Positions 40,299 to 48,313 of a DNA stretch of 64,000 bases are shown in pieces. Source of the stretch: Betaproteobacteria bacterium (GTDB lineage: Bacteria; Pseudomonadota; Gammaproteobacteria; Burkholderiales; SG8-41); the NCBI GenBank assembly GCA_029863175.1, contig JAOTVX010000004.1, positions 1 through 64,000 of the forward strand, given 5' to 3'. Each line of letters starts with the position of its first letter. Position 1 is the stretch's first letter. The notes under the pieces are model-generated. The model did no database searches, was not told the origin of the DNA, and saw nothing but the letters and a program-made list of their open reading frames with translations. Position numbers and translations under genes: made by a program.

Positions 40299-41276
40299 TC
40301 ACTGGACCTTGACAGGCCGGCCCTTCGCCGCCGAAGCGACGATCGCCTCCAGCACCGCGATCCCGTTCACGATCTCATCGGGCGGCACGACGAAGAGCTG
40401 CTTTCCTGCGACGGCGTCGGCGAAACCCTCCAGCATTGCGCGCTCCTTGTCCGCAGGAGCGACCGGCACGCGCTCCGCTGCGCCTTCAAGACCGTGCGCG
40501 ATCAACTCCGAGTCGCCGCGCATCTCGAGCCAGCCGTTCGTGCCAAAAGCGTGGACGCGGTAGAAATCCCCGGTCACAAATACGGTCCCCAGGTAACCCG
40601 TGACGCCGTTTTCGAACCGGAGCAGCATGGAAGTCGTGTCGTCAATGTCCACCTCGGGCGGCAGCTTGCGCTTGTCGCTGAAAGCGTAGACTGACGCGAC
40701 GGGCCCGGCGATGTTGATCATCGCGTCTAGCGTATGGATGCCGCGCGCCGTCATGCCCCCCCCGGGCGCCTCCGCTCGGGTCGCCCGCCAGTTGCCGGCC
40801 TTGAGTCGGTAGCCGCTCGGCCCGGAATGCTGCCCCTCGACGTGCAGCACGTCTCCGATCTCGCCCGCCTTGATGCGTCTCATCATCTCGACGAAAACCG
40901 GCGCGTAGCGGCGATTGAAGCCAAGCCCAAGCGTGATCCCCGCGACGCGGCACGCGTCAACCGCCTCCAGCGCGTTCTTGCGCTTCAATGCGAGCGGTTT
41001 CTCCACGTAGACGTGCTTGCCGGCTCTGGCAGCCTGGATGATCTGCTTATGGTGCAGCGAGTGCGGTGTCGCGAGCACGACCGCATCGATCTCCGGATCC
41101 TTGAGGACGCGCCCATAGGAGGACACGACCTTTATCCTGGTTTTCTGGGAGAACTCGTGGTACTTTCCCGGGTCGCGCGAGATGGCCTTGACGAACCGGA
41201 TCTTCTCGCTACCTTGCACCGCATCGACCAGGCGCGCGCCCCATGTGCCGACACCGAAAATCGCGGCTCTGAGCAT
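40299..41276 (-). CDS. Gfo/Idh/MocA-family oxidoreductase
   Basis: 325-residue NAD(P)-dependent dehydrogenase. The Rossmann motif is at the start (AIFGVGTWGARLVDAV), the conserved EKPLAL segment is intact (VYVEKPLALKRKNALEAV) and the substrate-binding C-terminal domain follows. Family members oxidise sugars, inositol and related polyols, or act on other cyclic alcohols. The substrate is not predictable. It lies beyond the 800-base gap and faces away from the genes to its right. Length is typical. Confidence 0.88.
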   Translation of the reverse strand: MLRAAIFGVGTWGARLVDAVQGSEKIRFVKAISRDPGKYHEFSQKTRIKVVSSYGRVLKDPEIDAVVLATPHSLHHKQIIQAARAGKHVYVEKPLALKRKNALEAVDACRVAGITLGLGFNRRYAPVFVEMMRRIKAGEIGDVLHVEGQHSGPSGYRLKAGNWRATRAEAPGGGMTARGIHTLDAMINIAGPVASVYAFSDKRKLPPEVDIDDTTSMLLRFENGVTGYLGTVFVTGDFYRVHAFGTNGWLEMRGDSELIAHGLEGAAERVPVAPADKERAMLEGFADAVAGKQLFVVPPDEIVNGIAVLEAIVASAAKGRPVKVQ

Positions 41277-41528
41277 CGACCCTCTCCTCCTCGATCAAGT
41301 TGAGCGTGTAACGATAGCACAGCTAAGGAACCCGACCGTCAGATATAATGGCGCGAAGTGAACCATGAAGTCTTCGGCACCGTCCATCAGACGCGCCATT
41401 CACGACGCCGCGGGCACGGTGCGAGCTTTGCCAGTCACCGTCAGCGGGCTGAATCCTCCTCTGGAATGTGTGCGGCGGGCGCATCCGACCGCAGTGCGCG
41501 TCGTTCGGATGAAATGCTATAGCGCGTT

Positions 41529-42731
41529 GTGCTGAGCAAAACAAAAATTCCCGTCACGGAGCTGCGCGTCGGCATGTATGTCGCCGAGCTCGACCGCCCG
41601 TGGATTGGCACGCCGTTTGAACTACAGGGCTTCTACATCACCTCCCCGGATCAGATCGCGGAGCTCGGCCGATGGTGCAAAACCGTCTTCATTGACGTTG
41701 AGCGGGATTTCCAGAGGGATTATGTGCCCACGCTTCCCCCCAGGGGTCAGAGGGTACGCGGGTCGACGGTCTACCCCGAGACCGCGACCGTAGAAAAGGA
41801 AGCGCCGGTCGCGAAGAAAACGTATTACGAGTATCAGGAAGTCGTTCAGCAAACCATGGATGCCCTGCTCACCGACAGGAGCGTCGATACAAAGCGCCTG
41901 ACCGGCATGGTGGCCAGCATATCGCAGAGTGTCCAGCGCAACCCGGATGCCATGTTGATGCTGGTCAAACTCAAGCAGAAGGGCGAGTACGAGGTGCGGC
42001 GTGCGATCGACACCTCGGTGCTGATGATAACGTTCGGACGATTCCTCCAGCTCTCGCCGGAACGTCTCGACTTGCTGGGGATCGCCGGCATGATGCTCGA
42101 CGTCGGCAAGGTCAAGCTGCCCGATGCGCTCCTGAGGAATAAAGGGTTGTTGAGCCCCGAGCAATACCAGGAGGTCAAGCTCCACGTGTTACATTCCATC
42201 GAGATCATTCGCGCGACGCCCGGCCTGCCGCAGGGAATCGCGGAAATCGCGTGGTTACACCATGAGCGGCAGGATGGTAGTGGCTACCCGCGCGGCTTGC
42301 GCGGCCCGGAGATCTCGCTCGAGGGCTCGATCTCGGCAATCGTCGATACCTTCTCCGCGCTCACGTCCGAACGCCCGTACGCCCCGCAATACGCGCCTTC
42401 CGACGCGCTCAACCAGCTCTACAAGATGCGGGGCACGTTGTATCACGGAGCACTGGTGGAGCAATTCATTCAGTGCATCGGGATCTACCCGGTAGGAAGC
42501 GTCGTCGAGCTCAATACTGGGGAGATCGGCATCGTGATCGCACAGAATCTGGTGCGCCGCCTACAGCCGCGGGTGATGGTGATTCTAGACGCCGGCCACC
42601 AGCCGGTTCAGCCGCAGGTATTGCTCGACCTCGTGAAGGAACCGCGGGCGACGGCCAACCAGCCGTACCGGATCCGGCGCACTTTGGACCCGAGCACGCT
42701 TCCAATGGACCCTCGTGAATTTTTCCTCTGA
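41529..42731 (+). CDS. HD-GYP-domain protein with DUF3391, degenerate metal site
   Basis: 400-residue protein started at a GTG at 41529. The N-terminal DUF3391 domain (about 1-100: TELRVGMYVAELDRPWIGTPF) precedes an HD-GYP domain (about 150-345). Functional HD-GYPs hydrolyse c-di-GMP with a metal site of His residues and the HD pair. Here the first His-containing helix reads RRAIDTSVLM, with no His, and the HD pair reads MLDVGK, with Leu190 replacing His. HHE (244-246), the DGSGYP motif and Asp273 remain. It may therefore be catalytically dead, serving as a receptor or scaffold. It is 14 bases upstream of an EAL protein gene. Confidence 0.85.
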   Translation: MLSKTKIPVTELRVGMYVAELDRPWIGTPFELQGFYITSPDQIAELGRWCKTVFIDVERDFQRDYVPTLPPRGQRVRGSTVYPETATVEKEAPVAKKTYYEYQEVVQQTMDALLTDRSVDTKRLTGMVASISQSVQRNPDAMLMLVKLKQKGEYEVRRAIDTSVLMITFGRFLQLSPERLDLLGIAGMMLDVGKVKLPDALLRNKGLLSPEQYQEVKLHVLHSIEIIRATPGLPQGIAEIAWLHHERQDGSGYPRGLRGPEISLEGSISAIVDTFSALTSERPYAPQYAPSDALNQLYKMRGTLYHGALVEQFIQCIGIYPVGSVVELNTGEIGIVIAQNLVRRLQPRVMVILDAGHQPVQPQVLLDLVKEPRATANQPYRIRRTLDPSTLPMDPREFFL

Positions 42732-42744
42732 AAAGGCGCATTGA

Positions 42745-44055
42745 ATGGCGTTTCGCGGCGACCGTGAATCAGTCGACGGTAGCATTCTGAATCCGCTTGT
42801 CGAGCGTTTTCAGCGCGTACTCGGGGAGGCGCGACAGCGCGGCGAATCCGTCGGCTTACTGCTGATAAAGTGCACGGCCATCGATCAAATGGACGCGACG
42901 CAGGGCTTCCACGCCGGCGACCGGCTCGCCCAAGACATCAACCATCTCCTGAAGACGAAGGCATTGCGCGAGACTGACCTGGTCGAGCGCGTCTCCCGCG
43001 ACGAATTCGCTTGCATTCTCAGACCGGCATCGTCGGAGGGCGTGGCAATGCTTGCCGCCCACAGGATGCTCAAGCTGCTCGCAGTTCCCTTGGCGTTCGG
43101 CGATAGATTGGTCACCGCCGATGCGGCGGTGGGAATCGCCCTGTTCCCCGAGCATGGGCAAGACGCCGACGTCATTCTTCAACACGCCAAGTTTGCGCTG
43201 CGCGGAGCGCTGGACCAGCACGATCGTGTCTGCGTATTCACGAAGGACGACAGCGAATCGCCGTCGGACCAGCTCATCTACGAGCAGAGGCTGCGCCTGG
43301 CACTCGAGCAGAATAAGCTGTTACTGGCGTTTCAGCCCCAGATAGAACTGCACACGGGCCGTATCGTCGGCGCCGAGGCGCTTCTACGCTGGAACGACGA
43401 GGAGCTCGGGACGGTTCCGCCCCACCTGGTGGTGGCCGCGGCGGAGTCCGCCGGGCTTATTGACCAGCTTTCATTTTGGGTCATCACCAGCGCTGTGCAG
43501 CACTACGCCGAATTTCAGAAGATCGATCCGCGCTTTAGCGTCAGTGTAAACGTCTCACCCTCGAACCTTCGGGAAGCGGACCTGCCCTTTCACGTCGATC
43601 GCGCGCTCCGCACGTGGGGGGTACCCGGGGAGAATCTGGTCGTCGAGATTACCGAAACAGCCATGCTGATCGACCAGAAAGCGGCCAATGAGACACTGCA
43701 TGAACTGAAGTCCCACGGCATCCGCCTCTCGATAGACGATTTCGGAACAGGATATTCGTCGATCTTTTACCTCGCCCAGCTTCCTCTCGATGAACTCAAG
43801 ATCGACCTGATGTTCGTGCGGGCAATGCTGGAGGTGCCGAATTACGCCAAGATCGTGCGCTCGCTGATCGACCTGTCCCACAACTTGGAGCTTACCGTCG
43901 TCGCCGAAGGCGTCGAGAACGAAGACATTCAGTCTGCGCTCAAGCATCTGGGCTGTGATCGCGCGCAAGGCTACCATATCGGCAAGCCCGGCCCCGCGGT
44001 GGACTTGCTGGAGCGCCTCCGGGCACAAGCGGGATCCGGGCCACAAGCCCGATGA
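42745..44055 (+). CDS. Degenerate GGDEF plus EAL domain protein
   Basis: 436-residue cytoplasmic protein. The N-terminal GGDEF domain (about 20-165) has SRDEF (84-88) instead of GGDEF and is expected to be inactive or GTP-binding only. The EAL domain (about 178-430) has EAL at 211-213, with the downstream SIDDFGTGYSS and KIDLMFV segments intact, so phosphodiesterase activity is likely. It is 14 bases downstream of the degenerate HD-GYP gene and cotranscribed with it. A c-di-GMP phosphodiesterase with a regulatory GGDEF domain is the best reading. Confidence 0.9.
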   Translation: MAFRGDRESVDGSILNPLVERFQRVLGEARQRGESVGLLLIKCTAIDQMDATQGFHAGDRLAQDINHLLKTKALRETDLVERVSRDEFACILRPASSEGVAMLAAHRMLKLLAVPLAFGDRLVTADAAVGIALFPEHGQDADVILQHAKFALRGALDQHDRVCVFTKDDSESPSDQLIYEQRLRLALEQNKLLLAFQPQIELHTGRIVGAEALLRWNDEELGTVPPHLVVAAAESAGLIDQLSFWVITSAVQHYAEFQKIDPRFSVSVNVSPSNLREADLPFHVDRALRTWGVPGENLVVEITETAMLIDQKAANETLHELKSHGIRLSIDDFGTGYSSIFYLAQLPLDELKIDLMFVRAMLEVPNYAKIVRSLIDLSHNLELTVVAEGVENEDIQSALKHLGCDRAQGYHIGKPGPAVDLLERLRAQAGSGPQAR

Positions 44056-44091
44056 CGACAGGGTCGTGCGCCTCGCCGGCCGGAACGCGCC

Positions 44092-44331
44092 TCAGGCGCG
44101 CCGGGTGCGGCGGTCGAATTCGGCGCGTTCCGCTTCGGAAAGGGGACGTTTCGACAACGTGACCCGGTCCGGAACATGCTCCAGCACGTCGACCGCCACG
44201 ATTTCGTCCAAGTAATCAGGCGGACGGAACAGAACGAGCCTGACGCGTGCCCAGCCGGCGGAAAACATGGGTCGGAATGGGTTTTGGCGCATCGAACCGG
44301 TACCGAAGAAGTCGGTGTCCGCCCGCGACAT
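44092..44331 (-). CDS. Small basic protein, unknown function
   Basis: 79-residue product MSRADTDFFGTGSMRQNPFR from the ATG at 44331, chosen because TGGAGC lies five bases upstream. It ends RPLSEAERAEFDRRTRRA, a charged helix. There is no known motif, no signal peptide and no membrane segment. A longer ORF runs upstream to 44499 but lacks a ribosome-binding site. It is convergent with the EAL gene, with a GC-rich 7-bp palindrome at 44086-44100 near its 3' end. Confidence 0.5.
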   Translation of the reverse strand: MSRADTDFFGTGSMRQNPFRPMFSAGWARVRLVLFRPPDYLDEIVAVDVLEHVPDRVTLSKRPLSEAERAEFDRRTRRA

Positions 44332-44550
44332 AACGCTCCAGGGAGTTAAGCCGGCCGTCGGTCGCAGCACGGATTTCGCCACGGCGCCAACGCACCGAAT
44401 ACCGCCCTGGTCCCTCACACTCGAATGGGACGATCGGTACGGCAGCGGCGTAGGAGCCGAGCCATCACCGGTGCACTGACGGCGGGATACCAGGGTCATT
44501 TTTTAGTGTACATCGCGAGCTAAACATATTATCCTTATGCAATAACGATC

Positions 44551-45882
44551 ATGAAATACTCTTCGTCGGAACTTTTCCTGACTGCGGCACGGGTTGCCGT
44601 AGGAAGTCCCGACTCTTGCCACGGCCTATTGACTCGCCTCGGCGAGGACCTGAAGGAGGAAACCGCGTCGGCTACCGAGATGGTGGTGTATGGAACGGCG
44701 ATAAGGCGAAAGGACCCGCTCATAGACCTGGCCGTCGCTCAGTACTCTCCCAAGTCATCGCATGTCCGCAATTGTTTCATGCGGACATTGGGACGGGCTC
44801 CCAATACGTTGCAGCGAAGCTACAAGACGGGGCTCCGCATAGCGTGTCTTCGGAATGAGCGAAAGTTCGTCGCGGGAGTCGGAAACCCGACCAGCTACCT
44901 CGGAAAGGGTGGCGTAGCCGCCGTCTTGAAGGTCGCGTCCAGCGACGAGCTCTTGGCCCTGTTCACGAATCCGGCAATCGATGAGGAGCTAGTCGAGGCG
45001 CTTTACAAGCGGGACAAGCCGTTTTCAGATATCGCTGTCGGCAAATGGGCGTCCATGCTGGTCTACTGCATGGATAATCCGCGCTTGCAGCTATGCCGGT
45101 ACACGGAAGAAAAGGCCGACGTCGGGCATTATCGCATCCACAAGGCGATCTGGGAGTTCGTTCAGAACGCGCCCTTCAATGAACTGATAGCGCAGATCGT
45201 TTTGAATACGCTCGTGCGGCTGAATCCGGAACAAGTGTATTTGCCCGATTCGATTGACGCAGCATTGGAGCGCTGGGGGCGTCCCCGGCTGCGAAAGACG
45301 AGCAGGAAAGAAAACACCTTGACAGGATTATCGAGGCAAGAAGAGCTGCGCTGTGTGATCGCGAGTCTGTATGGCAAGAAGGAGGGCGCGCTGTCCGACG
45401 CTACCGAATCATCGCACGACATTGCGCGCCGCTGCTGCTACTACGCAAACGCCCGACTGACCGACAGGCAGATCCGGGCGGGTTACCAGCGCGACCACGC
45501 CGCGTTTCTTCTTGGGGCTGTCGGCAATGTCGGCATCCTGCTTAATGCCGACAAAAGCGCGGTGCTGGAGCAATACCTCAGGGATGACTGGCTGACGCAT
45601 CGTTACCTGCGAATCCGGAAGGCCGTGCACGACGACTGGGGATCGCGGGCGTCGGATCCGGTGACGGACAGGCTGAAAGCACTCAAAGACAAGCGCCGAT
45701 CGCAGGAGCCTCGCATCGCAGGGGAAATTACAGACGCGGGACACGAACAACGACAGCGGCAAATTGAAGAGCACAAGCCGCTCGTTTCAAAACTCGCGAC
45801 GCTCGATAGGGTTGTTCGATCGGTGGCCGCCTGGCTGGTGGTGGCGCTCGCTGTCTTCGCCGCGCTGATTTGGTTCAAATAG
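44551..45882 (+). CDS. Unrecognised 443-residue protein with C-terminal membrane anchor
   Basis: I do not recognise this gene. The protein is soluble for about 415 residues, then ends with one hydrophobic helix (VRSVAAWLVVALAVFAALIWFK) with no following residues, a tail-anchored topology with the body in the cytoplasm. The central part is helical with scattered Cys, Tyr and Arg (RCCYYANARLTDRQIRAGYQRDH) and no nucleotide-binding motif. The stretch just before the anchor is charged and coiled-coil-like (HEQRQRQIEEHKPLVSKLATLDRVVR). Base composition looks lower in GC than its neighbours. It is followed by a terminator and a tRNA relic, so it may be on an acquired segment. Confidence 0.75.
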   Translation: MKYSSSELFLTAARVAVGSPDSCHGLLTRLGEDLKEETASATEMVVYGTAIRRKDPLIDLAVAQYSPKSSHVRNCFMRTLGRAPNTLQRSYKTGLRIACLRNERKFVAGVGNPTSYLGKGGVAAVLKVASSDELLALFTNPAIDEELVEALYKRDKPFSDIAVGKWASMLVYCMDNPRLQLCRYTEEKADVGHYRIHKAIWEFVQNAPFNELIAQIVLNTLVRLNPEQVYLPDSIDAALERWGRPRLRKTSRKENTLTGLSRQEELRCVIASLYGKKEGALSDATESSHDIARRCCYYANARLTDRQIRAGYQRDHAAFLLGAVGNVGILLNADKSAVLEQYLRDDWLTHRYLRIRKAVHDDWGSRASDPVTDRLKALKDKRRSQEPRIAGEITDAGHEQRQRQIEEHKPLVSKLATLDRVVRSVAAWLVVALAVFAALIWFK

Positions 45883-45902
45883 CAAACTATTTTTTCGCCA
45901 AT

Positions 45903-45931
45903 AAAAAAGCCGGCGTTCGCCGGCTTTTTTT
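45903..45931. terminator. Bidirectional intrinsic terminator
   Basis: AAAAAAGCCGGC, loop GTTC, GCCGGC and seven T residues. It would end the plus-strand gene and also serve the minus-strand tRNA relic, whose 3' end lies immediately to its right. Confidence 0.92.
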
Positions 45932-45933
45932 CG

Positions 45934-45970
45934 GTAGGCGGTCGGGGACTCGAACCCCGGACCAACGGAT
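45934..45970 (-). tRNA. tRNA 3'-half relic (T-arm and acceptor), 5' half missing
   Basis: Read on the minus strand the sequence has a T-stem and loop (CGGGGTTCGAGTCCCCG) and an acceptor-like ACCGCCTACC, preceded by a variable-loop-like GTTGGTC. It resembles the 3' half of a tRNA-Lys-type gene, but the isotype is uncertain. A 5' half should lie at higher coordinates but is replaced by four octamers at 45965-45996. It is next to a terminator, as a tRNA gene would be. This could be an integration scar. Confidence 0.55.
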
Positions 45971-45996
45971 CAACGGATCACCGGATCACCGGATCA
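45965..45996. repeat. Four octamers (ACGGATCA / CCGGATCA)
   Basis: Two copies of ACGGATCA followed by two of CCGGATCA, directly adjoining the tRNA 3' half and replacing its anticodon side. Confidence 0.85.
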
Positions 45997-46063
45997 AAAG
46001 ATTGAAATCGCCAATTATCAACGTAGCGTTGGAGCTTTCATTCTCGGGTTACCCGCCCGTGGG

Positions 46064-46198
46064 GTGACCGGCGGTGCCGCATACGACGCGCTGGTTGCCG
46101 TGACCGCCGTTGGCTGCGGCGCCGAACTCACCACCTGCGACCGGCGTGCGCTGGCGGTCTACGAGCGATACGGTCTCCGGGCCCGACCACTCCCCTGA
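46064..46198 (+). pseudogene. VapC (PIN-domain toxin) C-terminal remnant
   Basis: A frame of 44 codons to a TGA reads VTGGAAYDALVAVTAVGCGA followed by ELTTCDRRALAVYERYG. The GGAxYDALVA and LxTxDRRA segments match the C-terminal end of VapC-type PIN toxins. The conserved Asp in YDAL and the downstream TCDRR pattern are intact, but the N-terminal half with the first active-site Asp is missing, and nothing upstream encodes it. There is no start codon or antitoxin gene next to it. It is a decayed toxin gene beside the tRNA relic. Confidence 0.6.
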
Positions 46199-46245
46199 CA
46201 CGCTTCATCAAGCGAACCGGAGCGTGATGCTGTGAATTAAGGTTT

Positions 46246-46290
46246 AAAGGGGCCAGGCTCGAATTTTCATAATTTGAACCCGGCCCCTTT
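46246..46290. repeat. Inverted repeat AAAGGGGCC...GGCCCCTTT
   Basis: A 9-bp perfect inverted repeat with an AT-rich interior (GAATTTTCATAATTTG) of the REP/BIME style. It lies between the vapC remnant and the small secreted protein gene. Confidence 0.75.
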
Positions 46291-46386
46291 GATTTGTCCC
46301 CATTTGAATCCGCACGAGCGCTGACGCCGTATATCAGGGTGGAGTCGTAATTTTGACCACATTAACTTAACCAAAGGGAGACGATA

Positions 46387-46701
46387 ATGTTGAAGAAAAT
46401 GACTTATGCCATGCTTGTCAGTGGATTGTTACTCGCCTCGTTCGGGGCCTCTGCGAACAGTCCGTACCCGGCCGAATCCGATGTCGTTGACTACGGAATC
46501 CGTATCGCCAAGGCGGATGACCGCAGCCCCTTCCCCGATCAGTCGGGTCCAACCGACTACGGAATCCGTGTCGCCAAGGCGAATAGCCGCAGCGCGATCC
46601 CCGATCAGTCGGACTCACTCGACTACGGTGTGCGCATCGCCAGCAGCCCCTTCCCGGCCGAATCCGACGTCGTTGACTACGGGAGCCGGGTGGCCGTCTA
46701 A
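46387..46701 (+). CDS. Small secreted protein with four DYG repeats
   Basis: 104-residue protein with a good ribosome-binding site (AAAGGGAG) and a signal peptide (MLKKMTYAMLVSGLLLASFGASA, cleavage expected after residue 23). The mature part is four degenerate repeats, the first two 22 residues long: PYPAESDVVDYGIRIAKADD, PFPDQSGPTDYGIRVAKANS, a shorter one, then PFPAESDVVDYGSRVAV. DYG falls at 35-37, 57-59, 79-81 and 97-99. The DNA repeats follow a 66-base period, so copy number may change. I do not recognise the family. A strong intrinsic terminator follows at 46743-46768. Export to the periplasm or outside is expected; the function is unknown. Confidence 0.78.
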   Translation: MLKKMTYAMLVSGLLLASFGASANSPYPAESDVVDYGIRIAKADDRSPFPDQSGPTDYGIRVAKANSRSAIPDQSDSLDYGVRIASSPFPAESDVVDYGSRVAV

Positions 46702-46742
46702 GACGGAAAGTATTTCACCAACTGAAGTCGAGTCGTAAGCGC

Positions 46743-46768
46743 AAAAACCCCGTCTCGGCGGGGTTTTT
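46743..46768 (+). terminator. Intrinsic terminator after the secreted repeat protein
   Basis: AAAAACCCCG, a short loop, CGGGGTTTTT and a further T-run. Confidence 0.92.
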
Positions 46769-46856
46769 GTTTTTTGATGTCACCCAAGAGACCGGTCAAT
46801 GATGCGCGGTAAGGAAACATCCTTGATCTCGCGAGAAGGCCAATCCGGGCCACCGC

Positions 46857-47357
46857 ATGCTGTCAGCGTTGAAATTTGGCCTCCGTTCGCGCTTTACGTT
46901 TCCCGTCATCGTGCAAGGTCAGGTCACCGCCTTCCTGGAATTCTTTGCCGAAGAACCGCGACCGCCCGACACCGTCCTGCTCGAGGCAATAGGCAGCGTG
47001 GGCGCGCAGCTCGCCCGGCTGATCGAGCGCGGCCGAGCCGACGTGGTGCGTGCGCAGCTTGCCGCGATTGTCGAATCTTCTCAGGACGCGATTGTCAGCA
47101 CCGCGCCCGACCGGACGATCCTCACATGGAACACCGGCGCCGAACGCCTGTTCGGCTACACGGCATCGGAAGCCATCGGCCGCGACCTGAGCTTCCTCGT
47201 TCCGGACAACGTGCGCCATGAGATCGGACGGCACAGGGCTCTTGCGCTCACCGGCCAGCACATACCCCCCGCGAGATCGAACGGCTCGCCAAAGACGGGC
47301 GCCGCCTGCCCGTCTCGATCAGCGCCTCGCCGCTCAAGGACGGCGCCGGCAACGTGA
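46857..47357 (+). CDS. Fragment 1 of the broken gene: partial GAF plus PAS
   Basis: 166-residue reading frame. GAF remainder: FGLRSRFTFPVIVQGQVTAF and FLEFFAEEPRPPDTVLLEAI; PAS: QLAAIVESSQDAIVS onward. After about residue 136 the frame degenerates (PPARSNGSPKTGAACPSR); the true continuation, REIERLAKDGRRLPVSISAS, lies in the next frame. The open frame begins at 46827, in the middle of a GAF domain, with no start signal, so this is a remnant. Confidence 0.55.
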   Translation: MLSALKFGLRSRFTFPVIVQGQVTAFLEFFAEEPRPPDTVLLEAIGSVGAQLARLIERGRADVVRAQLAAIVESSQDAIVSTAPDRTILTWNTGAERLFGYTASEAIGRDLSFLVPDNVRHEIGRHRALALTGQHIPPARSNGSPKTGAACPSRSAPRRSRTAPAT

Positions 47358-48313
47358 CGGGCGTCGCGCTGATTTACCGCGACATCAGCGAGCTGAAGCG
47401 CGTCCAGCGCGACCTGGAGCGCAAGGCCGATTTCAGCCGGCTCATGGAGTCGCTGTCGCGGGCGGCGAACGAGGCGGCCAACGTCAAGACGTCCCTGCAG
47501 TCCTGCCTCAAGCGCATCGCGGAATACGGCAACTGGACGCTTGGACGCGTCGCGACCTTTGCATCGGGGCAACGCCTGGGCACGCCACAGGCGTCTATCT
47601 GGCACTGTCTACAACCGACGCATTTTACCGAGTTCATCGAAATTTCCAACCGTTACAGCTACACTGGCCGGCTATCCGGGCAGTTTGTCAGTGAGGCGTT
47701 GCGCGAAGGAAAGCCGGTGTGGGTGCCCGATCTGTCGATCATGCACGGTTTCGGGCGCCTGGCCGAAGCCACGAAATGCAGCCTGCGGTCCGGTTTTGCA
47801 TTCCCCGTTATCGTCGCCGGCGAGCCGCTGGCTTTTCTCGAATTTTTCGCCGGCGAGATCCGTGCGCCGGACGCGCCATTCCTTGAAGCGATTAGCAGCG
47901 TTTCGGCGCAGCTCGCGCGCCTGATTGAGCGAGCTCGCGCCGAGGCGGCGCGCGCGCAGCTTGCCACGATCGTCGAGAGTTCGGACGATGCGATCGTCAG
48001 CCGCGACCTCGAGCGCCGGATCGTCACGTGGAACGCCGCCGCCGAGCGGCTCTTTGGCTACAGAGCAGCGGAAGTCATCGGCCAGAACGTCTCGCTGCTG
48101 ATTCCGCCCGATCAGGAAGCCCAGGCGGCGCACACCCGCGCGCTGCTCGCTGGCGGTCATTCGATACCGGTCTACGACGCAGTGCGCCTTGCTAAGGACG
48201 GCCGGCGTCTTGACGTGTCGATCAGCCAATCGCCGATCAAGGATGCGGTCGGCCAGATGATCGGCGTGTCGCTCACATTCCACGACATCACCGAGCGCAA
48301 GCAGGCGGAGTAG
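47354..48313 (+). CDS. Fragment 2 of the broken gene: PAC end, GAF and PAS
   Basis: 319-residue frame. It starts in the C-terminal motif of the first PAS (YRDISELKRVQRDLE), contains a GAF domain (FGRLAEATKCSLRSGFAFPV, FLEFFAGEIRAPDA) and a second PAS ending HDITERKQAE. The frame stops at TAG (48311-48313). The next codons read VRANLAAIVESANVAIFG, matching the start of the following PAS module, so the amber codon interrupts what was one reading frame. Confidence 0.65.
   Translation: MTGVALIYRDISELKRVQRDLERKADFSRLMESLSRAANEAANVKTSLQSCLKRIAEYGNWTLGRVATFASGQRLGTPQASIWHCLQPTHFTEFIEISNRYSYTGRLSGQFVSEALREGKPVWVPDLSIMHGFGRLAEATKCSLRSGFAFPVIVAGEPLAFLEFFAGEIRAPDAPFLEAISSVSAQLARLIERARAEAARAQLATIVESSDDAIVSRDLERRIVTWNAAAERLFGYRAAEVIGQNVSLLIPPDQEAQAAHTRALLAGGHSIPVYDAVRLAKDGRRLDVSISQSPIKDAVGQMIGVSLTFHDITERKQAE

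Noticed and set aside
45870..46067. Protein-coding ORF of 65 residues (MVQIANYFFANKKAGVRRLF)
   Set aside because: It spans a terminator, a tRNA 3' half and the octamer array. The RSGTRTPDQRI segment is the known artefactual translation of a tRNA T-arm.
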